A stretch of DNA of 64,000 nucleotides from Agapanthus africanus. Its lineage: Eukaryota > Streptophyta > Magnoliopsida > Asparagales > Amaryllidaceae. The stretch spans positions 214,230,996 to 214,294,995 of the forward strand of contig JASDDO010000024.1 of NCBI GenBank assembly GCA_030015575.1. The letters run 5' to 3'. The notes below the pieces were generated by a model. It was not told the DNA's origin and did not search any database. It saw nothing but the letters and a program-made list of their open reading frames with translations. The position numbers and the translations under genes are program-made. This document shows positions 35,340 through 45,305 of the stretch, piece by piece (positions within the stretch are counted from its first letter, which is position 1; each line of letters starts with the position of its first letter).

Positions 35340-36610
35340 GTAAGAATTTATCAGTCGAAGGTTAGCCGAGCAGGGATCTGCGTGGTTGCCCCTCGGTGGG
35401 GCCTCGATCCTTAGCGTAGGTGGATAGGAAGTTTCCCGCTAAGGATTAACCGAGCAGGAAAGCTGCTCGGTGGTCTCTTGATGAAAGCTTCGATCCTTAG
35501 CGTAGATGGGTAAGAGCTACCTGTTAAGGATTGACCGAGCAGGAAAGCTGCTCGGTGGCCTCTTGATGAGGGCTTCGATCCTTGGCATAGATGGGTAGGA
35601 GCTACCCGCTAAGGATTGACCGAGCAGGGAAGCTGCTCGATGGCCTCTTGGTGTGGTCTTTGATCCTTAGCGTAGATGGGTAAGAGCTACCCGCTAAGGA
35701 TTGACCGAGCAGGGAAGCTGCTCGATGGCCTCTTAATGAAGGCTTCGATCCTTGGCGTAGATAGGTAGGAGATACCCGCTAAGGATTGATCGAGCAGTAA
35801 AGATGCTTGGTGGCCTCTTGATGAGGGCTTTGGATCCTTAGCGTTGATGGGTAGGAGCTACCCGCTAAGGATTGACCGAGCAGGGAGTTGCTCGGTGGCC
35901 TCTTGATGAGAGCTTTGATCTTTGGCGTAGATGGGTAGGAGCTACCCGCTAAGGATTGACCGAGCAGGGGAGCTGCTCGGTGGCCTATTGATGAAAGCTT
36001 TGATCCTTAGTGTAGATGGGTAGGAGCTACCCGCTAAGGATTGACCGAGCAGGGAAGCTGCTCGGTGGCCTCATGATGAGGGCTTCGATCCTTGGCGTAG
36101 ATGGGTAAGAGCTACCCGCTAAGGATTGACCGAACATGGGAGCTGCTCGGTGGCCTCTTGATGAAGGCTTCGATCCTTGGTATAGATGGGTAGGAGCTAC
36201 CCGCTAAGAATTGACCGAGCAGGAAAGCTTCTCGGTGGCCTCTTGATGAGGGCTTTGGATCCTTAGCGTTGATGGGTAGGAGCTACCCGCTAAGGATTGA
36301 CCGAGCAAGGAAGCTGCTCGGTGGCCTCTTGATGAGGGCTTTGATCCTTAGCATAGATGGGTAGGAGCTACCCGCTAAGGATTGACCGAGCAGGGAAGCT
36401 GATCGGTGGCCTCTTGATGAGGGCTTTGAATCCTTAGCGTTGATGGGTAGGAGCTACCCGCTAAGGATTGACCGAGCAGGGAAGCTGCTCGGTGGCCTCT
36501 TGATGAAGGCTTCGATCCTTGGCGTAGATGGGTAGGAGTTACCCGCTAAGGATTGATCGAGCAGGGAAGCTGCTCGGTGGCCTCTTGATGAGGGCTTCTT
36601 AGACTTCTCT
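35340..36610 (+). repeat. Tandem array of about 15 units, period 85 bp
   Basis: Units read GATCCTTAGCGTAGATGGGT, AGGAGCTACCCGCTAAGGAT, TGACCGAGCAGGGAAGCTGC, then TCGGTGGCCTCTTGATGAGG. Spacing measured at 35531, 35616 and 35701 is exactly 85. Each unit has two inverted pairs: ATCCTTAGCG with CGCTAAGGAT, and CCGAGCAG with CTGCTCGG. So each unit can form two hairpins. Tat and Ogre elements are known to carry such arrays in the 3' untranslated part. Confidence 0.95.
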
Positions 36611-36866
36611 TTGTCTTCATGGGGCGCCGTTCAATCTCCCTTGACCTGTAAAAATCTGGGCAGACAACACGTGGCAGAAACGTAAAGGCAAGGCGCGACG
36701 CTCCAAGATCTGTGTCGTTCCGACTTCCATTGACCGCGTAGGGGCTCGTGAGGATCGGTTTGGTCACCACGCGGCAGCTCTGTATTAGGAAATTTAAAAA
36801 TATCTCGTGATTCGCGCTCCTGTGCACGCAAATTTTGGCCTTTAGGGATTCTGTTGAGGCTATAAA

Positions 36867-38467
36867 TGTTGGGGTCGAAATTTACACCCCGGTTGACCAA
36901 GTCAAAATCAAAGTCAACCCCAAGCCAAGTGGGCCCAAGCCCAGGTCAAGTGGGACAATGCCCAGGTCGAGCCCGAACATGGAGCGGCCGGCCTCCCCCC
37001 ATGCCAAAATAAAAGTTTTGTAATAAATAATTTTGGTGTATTATTTTTATTCTATTTTATGAATGAATATAAGAAAAATGGGCATAAAGCCAAATTTTTG
37101 TAAAGCCCATAGCTTATGTGCAAAAAGAAATGGCACATGAGCCATGGGATGGGCAAAATGTCATTTTTGTAGAGCCCAATGGCTATATGTAAAGTGTATA
37201 GCCTATAAAGGCAATGATAATGAAAATATCCCAAGAACTTTTTTTTCTCTCTCCTAAAAAAGCATCAAGATCTGTGATCTTCTCCTTCCTCAAGGTTCTA
37301 AAACCTTCTTCTTTCTTTTGAATTAAATCAAGAGTTTTACTTTTCCTTTTATAAAAGTAAATAGTTTTTCACCACAAAACCCACAAAGGGGAACTCAGAT
37401 CTTCCATCAGATCTCAGAAAGGAGAGATTTTTAAACTCTCATACTTCTTGATCTTCACGATCCGGCCAACAAAGGAAGAAGAAGGAGACCCATCTCCAGA
37501 AACCCCACTTTGGGGAAGATCCAGGGCTCAAGGGGAGAAGCCCCTTCATCAGCTTCAAAATATATTAGGAGTTTAACTCCTCATATATATACATATATAC
37601 AAAATAATAAGTGGTCCTTTCTGGGAGTACAACTCCCATTGCAGGGACCAAGTCTTTTTTGCCTCCCGAGCGCCCACGTGCCCGGCACGTGAGGCGCTAG
37701 CGCTCTTGCGCTCAGAGCGCTAGCGCCCAAAGTTCTAACGCCTGAACGCCCATATACCTGGCACGTAGGGCACTAGGGCTCAGAGCGCTAGCGCCCAAAG
37801 CGCTAGCGCCCGAGCGCCCACGTGCCTGCATGTGGGGCGCTAGGGCTCAGAGCGCTAGCGCTCTTACGCTCAGAGCGCTAGCGCTCAAAGCGCTAGCGCC
37901 CAAGCGTCCACGTGCCTGGGACGTGGGGCGCTGGCGCTCAAAGCGCGAGCGCCCGAGCGTCCACGTGCCTGGCACGTGGGGGGGCTAGCGCCCAAAACGC
38001 TAGCTCCTTTACACTCAAAATACTAGCACCCAAAGCGCTGGTGCTTTTCCCATGCATCCTTTGGATGCCCTTTCCCTTTTTTTTATATATATGTACACAC
38101 ACACACACACTCCACGACACTGTCCCTGCAAAGGGGCTGCTAGCCCCCTTGACCCCCAGCCCGCTATCCGGGTAGCGGGACCCCCGTAAAAATTTTGCAG
38201 GGCCCCCGATATATCCAAAACCCCCTTTCAAAACACAACGCACATACACTACACATTGAGTTCGCATGACCTGTTTGACCCGTTAATCGGAGGCTCCATC
38301 GCTCCAAAGGCGAGGGGTAATTAATCGCAGCTTAGTCCGCGGCTGCCGGAGATTTGGATCTCCGCAATCAATAAACCCCAGCCTACACTAGGCAGGGGGA
38401 GTCTGTAATGCGCCTGACAAGCGCACGTGCATTCCCATCTTAATGGAATGACGAAAAACACCCTACA
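36867..38467 (+). repeat. 5' LTR of the nested gypsy element (1601 bp)
   Basis: TATA-like CTATAAAGG at about 37203. At 37665-38045 a dense cluster of GCGCTAGCGC-type palindromes alternates with CACGTG pairs such as CCACGTGCCTGGCACGTGG. Confidence 0.92.
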
Positions 38468-38472
38468 GATTC

Positions 38473-38490
38473 TGGCACGCCCAGTGGGAC
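38473..38490 (+). other. Primer binding site of the nested gypsy element
   Basis: TGGCACGCCCAGTGGGAC begins 5 bases after the LTR. This wording recurs in plant gypsy elements. I did not identify the tRNA. Confidence 0.7.
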
Positions 38491-38568
38491 CTTTCTCTCC
38501 TTCCATATCTCGGGTCAAGTGTTCATGCGAACTCATTTAACATATATGCCGATGTTTTTACTGAAATA

Positions 38569-39117
38569 ATGTTTTTTCCGTACAACAATCAACTTTCAAC
38601 GACAATGTCTCGTAAGATGGATCCAGCTGCTGACGCGACCCCGATTCCATACGTGGTCAAGATCAATACTCATGTGGTTCTTCCTGCAAGCCTCAGTCGA
38701 TGGTGGGAGGAGCTGCCCCGCCAATTTAGTTCCGTCATCATCTACCCTGCCGGAAGCGCTCATCTGGCAGAAATCCCGGCAAAACAGGTGGCCAAGCCGG
38801 TCTCAAGGGGCAAAAGGCCGAATGTTGTGATCGCTAAGGCACCACAACCGAAACTTAAGAAGGTGCCTGAACGACTCTCTGGTGCTCCAGTTGGGGGCAA
38901 GACTTTCAGTACAAAGGGCAACATCAAATGTTGCGGACGAGCTCAGGCGATGACTCCAACAAATGCACGATTGGACGTCTTCTCTGGCCTCTCTATCACT
39001 CGGTCTACGCCGTCTTCCCGAAGAACCGAAGTCTTCCAAGTGATTAAAACAGAAAAGTTAAGGCGTACCTCCGATACGACAAGCTGCCCGAAGGAAAATC
39101 TGCAAGAATTCAGCTAA
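38569..39117 (+). CDS. Gag-like N-terminal segment of the nested gypsy element
   Basis: A 182-residue frame about 80 bp after the primer site, the normal place for gag. The likely start is the second Met (SRKMDPAADATPIPY region). It has basic, proline-rich text and no clear capsid motif. The part after about residue 110 is not familiar. Assigned by position only. Confidence 0.45.
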   Translation: MFFPYNNQLSTTMSRKMDPAADATPIPYVVKINTHVVLPASLSRWWEELPRQFSSVIIYPAGSAHLAEIPAKQVAKPVSRGKRPNVVIAKAPQPKLKKVPERLSGAPVGGKTFSTKGNIKCCGRAQAMTPTNARLDVFSGLSITRSTPSSRRTEVFQVIKTEKLRRTSDTTSCPKENLQEFS

Positions 39118-39137
39118 AGAAGAGAGATCTCCGATAC

Positions 39138-40028
39138 GTGTTTGTAAATGACACGCTATACCGCAGGTCATATGACCAACTCTGGCTCAGATGTCTGTCG
39201 TCGGCCGAAGCCCAGAAAGTCATGAAAGAAGTTCACTCGGGCGTTTGCGGTGCTCACCAATCTGTCCCCAAGATGCGACTTCAAATTAAACTTCTTGGGT
39301 ATTACTGGCCCATCATGATACGAGATTGCGGAGGGCATGCAAAGAAATGTCATATCTGCCAAATTCACGGCGATTTCACTCACAAGCATCCCAATCCGCT
39401 GCATCCTACGGTGACGTCGTGGCCCTTCGAAGTCTGGGGGACCGACATAGTTGGCCCAATTGATCCTCCATCATCTAGAGGCCACCGGTTCATATTGGCT
39501 GCAACTGACTATTTCTCCAGATGGACTGAAGCTGTCCCGGTAAAAGAAGTCAAGACAGAAAATATTCTTACATTCTTCCAGTATAATATTTTATACCGCT
39601 TCGGTACACCAAGAAGAATCATTTCTGACAACGGACCTTTTTTCAAGAGCTTCAAAGTCTCAAGATTCGCTACTCAACACAAGATAGACTGGAGATATTC
39701 TTCCATCTATAATCCAAGAGCCAATGGGCTAGCCGAAGCCTTCAATAAGACTCTATGCAAGCTCCTGAGGAAAAATACTTCAGCCAACAAGAGAGACTGG
39801 AATCTCAAGCTTCACGAGGCGTTGTGGGCATATCGTACCACGCACCATACTCCAACCCAGTCCACTCCATACTCATTGCTCTTCGGAGTGGAGGCGGTCC
39901 TCCCCCTCGAAGTCGAAGTTCCAAGCTTAAGAATGGTCGTTCAGCACGAGTTGACGGAGGAGGAAAACGTGCTCCTTCGGCTTGAAGAGCTCGACGCCCT
40001 CGAAGAAAAGAGGCTCGCGTTGCAGTAA
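39138..40028 (+). CDS. Integrase segment of the nested gypsy element
   Basis: A 296-residue frame. An HHCC zinc finger comes first (VHSGVCGAHQ, then CGGHAKKCHICQIHGDF near residues 60-78). The core has WGTDIVGPIDPP, ISDNGPFFKS and ANGLAEAFNKTL, supplying D, D and E. The end (HTPTQSTPYSLLFGVEAVLP) is typical of Tat-lineage integrases. Integrase joins element cDNA to host DNA. No chromodomain follows. Confidence 0.85.
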   Translation: MFVNDTLYRRSYDQLWLRCLSSAEAQKVMKEVHSGVCGAHQSVPKMRLQIKLLGYYWPIMIRDCGGHAKKCHICQIHGDFTHKHPNPLHPTVTSWPFEVWGTDIVGPIDPPSSRGHRFILAATDYFSRWTEAVPVKEVKTENILTFFQYNILYRFGTPRRIISDNGPFFKSFKVSRFATQHKIDWRYSSIYNPRANGLAEAFNKTLCKLLRKNTSANKRDWNLKLHEALWAYRTTHHTPTQSTPYSLLFGVEAVLPLEVEVPSLRMVVQHELTEEENVLLRLEELDALEEKRLALQ

Positions 40029-40052
40029 AATCTGGAGCTATACCGAGCCTAA

Positions 40053-40295
40053 ATGTCACGGGCCTATGACAAGATAACTCGTCCCCGTGCTTTCATGAAA
40101 GGTGAATTGGTGTTGGTCCTCAAAAGACCGATCATCCCCAATCGACATGCTAAGGGAAAATTTGAGCCAAACTGGGAAGGACCATATGTAATCGAGAAAG
40201 TGTTTGACGGAGGATCCTACCAACTGATAAATGCCGAGGGAGAAAGGCCCATGCCACCCGTCAATGGCCGATATCTCAAGAAATACTACGCGTGA
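40053..40295 (+). CDS. Integrase C-terminal domain segment
   Basis: An 80-residue frame just after the core. GKFEPNWEGPYVIEKVFDGG then YQL is the usual plant gypsy integrase C-terminal fold (GPYxI). NGRYLKKYYA is the normal polyprotein ending. Confidence 0.8.
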   Translation: MSRAYDKITRPRAFMKGELVLVLKRPIIPNRHAKGKFEPNWEGPYVIEKVFDGGSYQLINAEGERPMPPVNGRYLKKYYA

Positions 40296-41760
40296 ATGCT
40301 CCAAGTCGCAGGCGAATTGAGCACACCGGCCCTACGGTCTAGATCATACATCCCGTAAAACCGTATACAATCCACGGGCGTAAACAACCCCTATCTCTCC
40401 TAAGTCCTACCGGTGAGACTACTTTCAAAGTCCCACCAGTGAAAAAAAACGGTATGTCCACGAGCAAAACGGGCACGGATGAAAACTCGAAAGGGCTCCG
40501 TGAGTAAAAACAGCAGGACTGCCGGCGAGTTTGTGAAAACCTGAAAGGGCGCAAACTCATGAAAAGAGATAAAATACACTCGCAATGTCCTCTCGACCTT
40601 GTGAGGAGAAAACCCCTGCGTGAGATCCTTACGACTCACAATGGAGCAACACACTTAGGAATCCCTACGATTCCTGAGGAGAACATACACCTGCGAGATC
40701 TTCTCGACTCGTAGGGAGAAAATGCTTTTATGGGACCCTTACAGCTCATAAAATTGAAAAGTCTTAGGTGATAGGAACCTAAACCTGTCTCCTAAGCCAT
40801 CGCTCCCCAACGGGCAACGACAAATGATGAGTCGCTCCTGGCATTTCGCTTCAGTGTTAGCGGTGCTGATATCGACCAAAACCCAAATCCCAAGTCCTTC
40901 CGAGGCAAATGATGAGTTGCTCCTGGCATTGTTCCAGTGCAGCAATGCTGATGCCAGACAAGTTCCAAATTACAAGTCCCCAAACGGCGAATGATGAGTC
41001 GCTCCTGGTACTATATTCCAGTGTAGCGATGCAGAAGCCAACCAAAATCCAATTTCTCAAAATTCTCCCGGCCCTACGGTTAGTCCCCAAATTGACTGCC
41101 GTATACAATCCACGGGCTCAAATAATTCTCAGCATACCCATGCCCCACCGCAATCACCAGTTACGCGGCTGGTCTCCGCCCTCGGAATTATGCTCCATTT
41201 GGGAAGACCCACTCATGTGTCCTCACGATACATGAGGAGAACAAACTTTCGTGGGATCCTTACGACTCACAAAGGAAAAACACACTTGGGAGTCCCCACG
41301 ACTCCTGAGGAGAAAGTGCACCTACGAGATCCTTTCGACTCGTAGGGAGAAAATGCTTTTATGAGACCCTTACGGCTCATAAAATTGAAAATCCTTAGGT
41401 GATAGGGATCTAAACCTGTCTCCTAAGTCATCGCTCCCCAATAGGAAAAGGCAAATGATGAATTGCTCCTGGCACGTGTGCTTCAGTATTAGCAACGCTG
41501 ATGCCTACCCTAATCCCAAAATCCCAAAACTCCAATCCAATAGACCCCTAAGTCTTTAAACTAGGAACAGATGACCTCTAAGTCGTTAAACTGGGAACAG
41601 ATGATCCCTAAGTCGTTAAACTGGGAATGAGGGAAATCGCCTCATGACAATTGATGATTCGCTCCTGGTACCATATTCCAGTGCAGCGGTGCTGATGTCA
41701 AACCAAATCACATCGAATCAGCAAGTCAACTTCAACCCTGACACCGCAAGAAGCGGAGCA
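40296..41760 (+). repeat. 3' region of the nested element with dispersed direct repeats
   Basis: The word AAATGATGAGTCGCTCCTGG recurs with small changes near 40828, 40915, 40993, 41454 and 41645. A longer block (about 40710-40850) recurs about 630 bp later (41340-41480). No coding sense seen. Confidence 0.75.
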
Positions 41761-41774
41761 AGTCAAATCAAGCA

Positions 41775-42300
41775 TCGATCGTCCACGTCGCTAAAAGGGC
41801 AGCACCGACCGTCCAAGTTGCAAAAAGGGCTGAACCGACCGTCCACGTCGCTAAAAGGGCAGCACCGACCGTCCAAGTCACAAAAAGGGAAGAACCGACC
41901 GTCTAAGTCGCAAAAAGGGCAGAACCGACCGTCCACGTCGCTAAAAGGGCAGCACCGACCGTCCAAGTTGCAAAAAGGGCAGAGCCAACCGTCCACGTCG
42001 CTAAAAGGGCAGCACCGACCGTCTAAGTCACAAAAAGTGCAGAACCGACCGTCCACGTCGCTAAAAGGGCAGCACCGACCGTCCAAGTCGCAAAAAGGGC
42101 AGAACCGACCATCCACGTCGCTAAAAGGGCAGCATCGACCGTCTAAGTCGCAAAAAGGGCAGAACCGACAGTCCAAGTCGCAAAAAGGGCAGAACCAACG
42201 GTCCACGTAGCTAAAAGGGCAGCACCGACCATCCAAGTCGCAAAAAGGGCAGCACCGACCGTCCAAGTCGCTAAAATGGCAGCATCGACCTCCACGTCGT
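41775..42300 (+). repeat. Tandem array, 30-bp subunits in 60-bp higher-order pairs
   Basis: GTCGCTAAAAGGGCAGCACC-type and GTCGCAAAAAGGGCAGAACC-type subunits alternate, about 17 in all. Because the period is a multiple of 3 the array is open on both strands, giving a basic 188-residue frame (SKSQKGQNRPSTSLKGQHRP) and a cysteine-rich one (FCPFCDLDGRCCPFSDVDGR). I take both as by-products. Confidence 0.93.
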
Positions 42301-42404
42301 TAAAACGGGAACCAGATCAAGTCGACCTCCACGCGAAAGAAGATCCATCAATTTCGTGCATACAACCCACATATGTGGTGTGCACTTATTGATAGGGGGC
42401 AATT

Positions 42405-44054
42405 TGTTGGGGTCGAAATTTACACCTCGGTTGACCAAGTCAAAATCAAAGTCAACCCTAAGCTAAGTGGGCCCAAGCCCAGGTCAAGTGGGCCAATGCC
42501 CGGGTCGAGCCCGAACATGGAGCGGCTGGCCTCCCCCATGCCAAGATAAAAATTTTGTAATAAATAATTTTGGTGTATTATTTTTATTCTATTTTATGAA
42601 TGAATGTAAGAAAAATAGGCATAAAGCCAAATTTTTGTAAAACTCATGGCTTATGTGCAAAAAGAAATGGCACATGAGCCATGGGATGGGAAAAATGTCA
42701 TTTTTGTAGAGCTCAAGGGGCTATATGTAACGTGTATAGCCTATAAAGGCAAGGATAATGAAAATATCCCAAGAACTTTTTATTCTCTCTCCTAAAAAAG
42801 CATCAAGATATGTGATCTTCTCCTTCCTCAAGATTCTAAAACCTTCTTCTTTCTTTTGAATTAAATCAAGAGTTTTACTCTTCCTTTTATAAAACTAAAT
42901 AGTTTTTCACCACAAAACCCACAAAGGGAAACTCAGATCTTCCATCAGATCTCAGAAAGGAGAGATTTTTAAAATCTCATACTTCTTGATTTTCAAGATT
43001 CGGCCAACAAAGGAAGAAGAAGGAGACCCATATCCAGAAACCCCACTTTGGGGAAGATCCATGGCTTAAGGGGAGAAGCCCCCTTCATCAGCTTCAAAAT
43101 ATCTTAGGAGTTTAACTCCTCATATATATACATATATACAAAATAATAAGTGCTCCTTTCTGGGAGCACAACTCCCATTGCAGGGACCAAGTCCTTTTTG
43201 CCTCCCGAGCACCCATGTGCCCGGCACGTAAGACACTAGCGCCCAAAGCACTAGCGCCCTTGCGCTCAAAGCTCTAGCGCCCGAGCGCCCACGTGCCTGG
43301 CGTGTGGGACGGTAGCGTTCTTGCGCTTAAAGCGCTAGCGCCCGAACGCCCACGTGCCTAGCACGTGGGGCGCTAGCGCTCAGAACGCTAGCGCCCACGT
43401 GCCTGGCACATGGGGCGCTAGCGCTCTTGCGTTCAGAGCGCTAGCGCCTGAGCGCCCACGTGCCTGACACGTAGGACGCTAGCGCTAGCGCCCGAGCTCC
43501 CACGTGCCTGGCATGTGGGGTGCTAGCGCCCAAAACGCTAGCGCCCTTGCGCTCAAAGCGCTAGCACCCAAAGCGTTGGCGCTTTTTCCCACGCATCCTT
43601 TGGATGCCCTTTCCCTTGTTTTTATATATATGTATATATACATACACACACACATACTCCACGATACTGTCCCTGTTAGAAAAAAATTTCTAATGGGGCA
43701 CTGCCCTGCACCCCGTAAGGGGACTGCTAGCCCCCTTGACCCCCAGCCTGCTATCCGGGTAGCGGGACTCCCGTAAAATCTCTGCGAGGCCCCCGATATA
43801 TCCAAAACCCCCTTTCAAAACACAACACACATACACTGCACATTGAGTTCGCATGACCTGTTTGACCAGTTAATCGGAGGTTCCCTCGCTCCAAAGGCGA
43901 TGGGTAATTAATGGCAGCTTAGTCCGTGGCTGCCGGAGATTTGGATCTCCGCAATCAATAAACCCCAGCCTACCCTAGGCAGGGGGAGTCTGTAATGCAC
44001 CTGACAAGTGCACGCGCATTCCCATCTCAATGGGGTGACGAAAAACACCCTACA
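42405..44054 (+). repeat. 3' LTR of the nested gypsy element (1650 bp)
   Basis: About 95% like the 5' LTR by eye, with the palindrome cluster (43200-43590) differing in unit arrangement. A short stretch near 43680-43720 has no counterpart in the 5' copy. Confidence 0.92.
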
Positions 44055-44133
44055 ATAAATAGCGAAGGCATGTTGGTTTCTTTTAGCCTTGCATTTCTGA
44101 GAATGGCCGGGTTTATCTACTCCATCAAAGAGA

Positions 44134-44478
44134 TTATATCTTGTGACGACGTGTACCTGTACGATCAGGGATGCACCGAGAAGACGTACCAAATGGTGAT
44201 CGAGCACGTGGAGGAACACTTTGGTTGTCTACTTCCTCAGGGGTTGGGCCCGCCGTTTGGACACGGACAAGGGCGTTCACTATGGACGCGAGCCTGTCGA
44301 TCCTTGCCGAGAGGGCGTGAATGGCGTTCGGAGGGAGATTAGATCCGTTCGCGCCTCCGTTGTGGGGAAGGCGACGGCTTGTGCTGGGATCATCACGGTT
44401 TTCGCTCTTCATGAGGTCAAGAGTGGAAGATCGACTATCGATGGGTGGAAAAAATTGGGCTCCCACAGACGGTGCCAA
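44134..44478 (-). CDS. Gag-like start of the outer Tat element
   Basis: The minus-strand frame starts right after the primer site. The text SRRLPHNGGANGSNLPPNAI, then ALSARIDRLASIVNALVRVQ resembles the N-terminal leader and short coiled coil before gag in Tat elements. No capsid domain follows in the element. Start choice between the first Met and the Met of MKSENRDD is open. Confidence 0.5.
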   Translation of the reverse strand: MAPSVGAQFFPPIDSRSSTLDLMKSENRDDPSTSRRLPHNGGANGSNLPPNAIHALSARIDRLASIVNALVRVQTAGPTPEEVDNQSVPPRARSPFGTSSRCIPDRTGTRRHKI

Positions 44479-44479
44479 C
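44461..44479 (-). other. Primer binding site of the outer Tat element
   Basis: On the minus strand GTTGGCACCGTCTGTGGGA directly follows the LTR end CCTCCATCA. TTGGCNCCGTCTGTGGG is the common Tat primer wording. Confidence 0.85.
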
Positions 44480-45300
44480 TGATGGAGGTCTTGATCCCCT
44501 TCAGATATTGTCCTCCGTCAATCTGTCGCGAGCATTGCTGGATGGTTGAGTTGAGGCTTGGAGGTTTTCTCCTTGAGCGTGTGGATCTCAGTGGGCTTGT
44601 TTTGAGGTGAAGCCGAGCTATCTGCAAAAAAAGTCCCGAGGTGGTTGTACCACCGTGGATCCTCCGACGATCAAGTTAGCCAAGGAATTTGATCATAGTA
44701 GCGGCTTAGTGGATTAAAATTGCGTTACCTGAGTCGTATGGGCGAGGGGCTTTTATAGTGGTCGCATGGAGCGAGCCGGCGCGAGATGTTCGCCGTCAGT
44801 TACGCCCCTGGCGTTATGACCGCGTGAATGATGGGATCTTCCCATTAATGATGGGACACGTTCGTTAATAGGGGGATGCACCAGCGTGGGACGCAGAATG
44901 TAGGGTGGCGGATATCTCGCTTCGGCGAGATATGCGGAGCCATTTTGGAAGCGCTTGGGCTCTGCGTTTTTGGTTGCTCGGAAGAATCGGGAAGGCTTAG
45001 CTCGGCGGGAGGATCAGAGACAAGCGAGGGGCCGAAGAAGCTTGGTTCTATGATAGCCCGGGGGTGAGCTGGGAGGCTGAGGAAGCTCAGCATGTAGGAG
45101 GGCTCGGAGGCGAGCCGATGGTTATTTGTAAGGCGAACGTAGGAGTATTCTGGGAGGCCATCGAAGGTCGGTTCAATCCTCGGGGCGGAGGCCCGGGGAA
45201 TGTCTTCAAAGTATCGTGTTTGCTTCTATCCCGTAAGCTCCGGGACACGTCATCTACCACGTGTCATGATCTGGGGAATTCCCATTTATGAGTATCATTA
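44480..45300 (-). repeat. 5' LTR of the outer Tat element (821 bp)
   Basis: Matches 31363-32181 throughout, with about a tenth of positions different by eye. TATA-like CACTATAAAAGCC lies near 44750-44765 (minus strand). Confidence 0.9.
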
Positions 45301-45305
45301 TGTAG

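Larger units (their letters stand above)
36867..44054 (+). mobile_element. Nested Ty3/gypsy element (Tat-type integrase) with TSD ATAAA
   Basis: The LTRs (36867-38467 and 42405-44054) start TGTTGGGGTCG and end CACCCTACA. ATAAA flanks both sides (36862-36866 and 44055-44059). A primer site TGGCACGCCCAGTGGGAC starts at 38473 and a polypurine tract (GATAGGGGGCAATT) at 42391. The plus-strand inside has a gag-like start, integrase, and a repeat-rich 3' region. It is about 3.9 kb internally and broken, with several breaks. LTRs differ by about 5% by eye, younger than the element it sits in. Confidence 0.92.
31363..45300 (-). mobile_element. Tat-lineage Ty3/gypsy retrotransposon with antisense gene and satellite array
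   Basis: Minus strand: 5' LTR (44480-45300), primer site, a gag-like start, satellite array, a gene on the opposite strand, polypurine tract (reverse complement of TTAGCCCCCCACTCTC, 32182-32197) and 3' LTR (31363-32181). TSD TGTAG is present on both sides (31358-31362 and 45301-45305), so both outer ends are original. The LTRs differ by about a tenth by eye, roughly 3-4 million years at the rate often used for grasses. Without the nested element at 36862-44054 the internal part is about 5.1 kb. No protease, reverse transcriptase, RNase H or integrase is recognisable, so it would depend on a relative to move. Confidence 0.9.

Noticed and set aside
35340-36610. CRISPR-like array
   Set aside because: Units are contiguous 85-bp repeats without unique spacers, inside a plant retroelement.
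41763-42266. Cysteine-rich repeat protein on the minus strand resembling a secreted or metal-binding peptide
   Set aside because: It is the reverse reading of a 60-bp tandem array in a retroelement 3' region; openness follows from the period.
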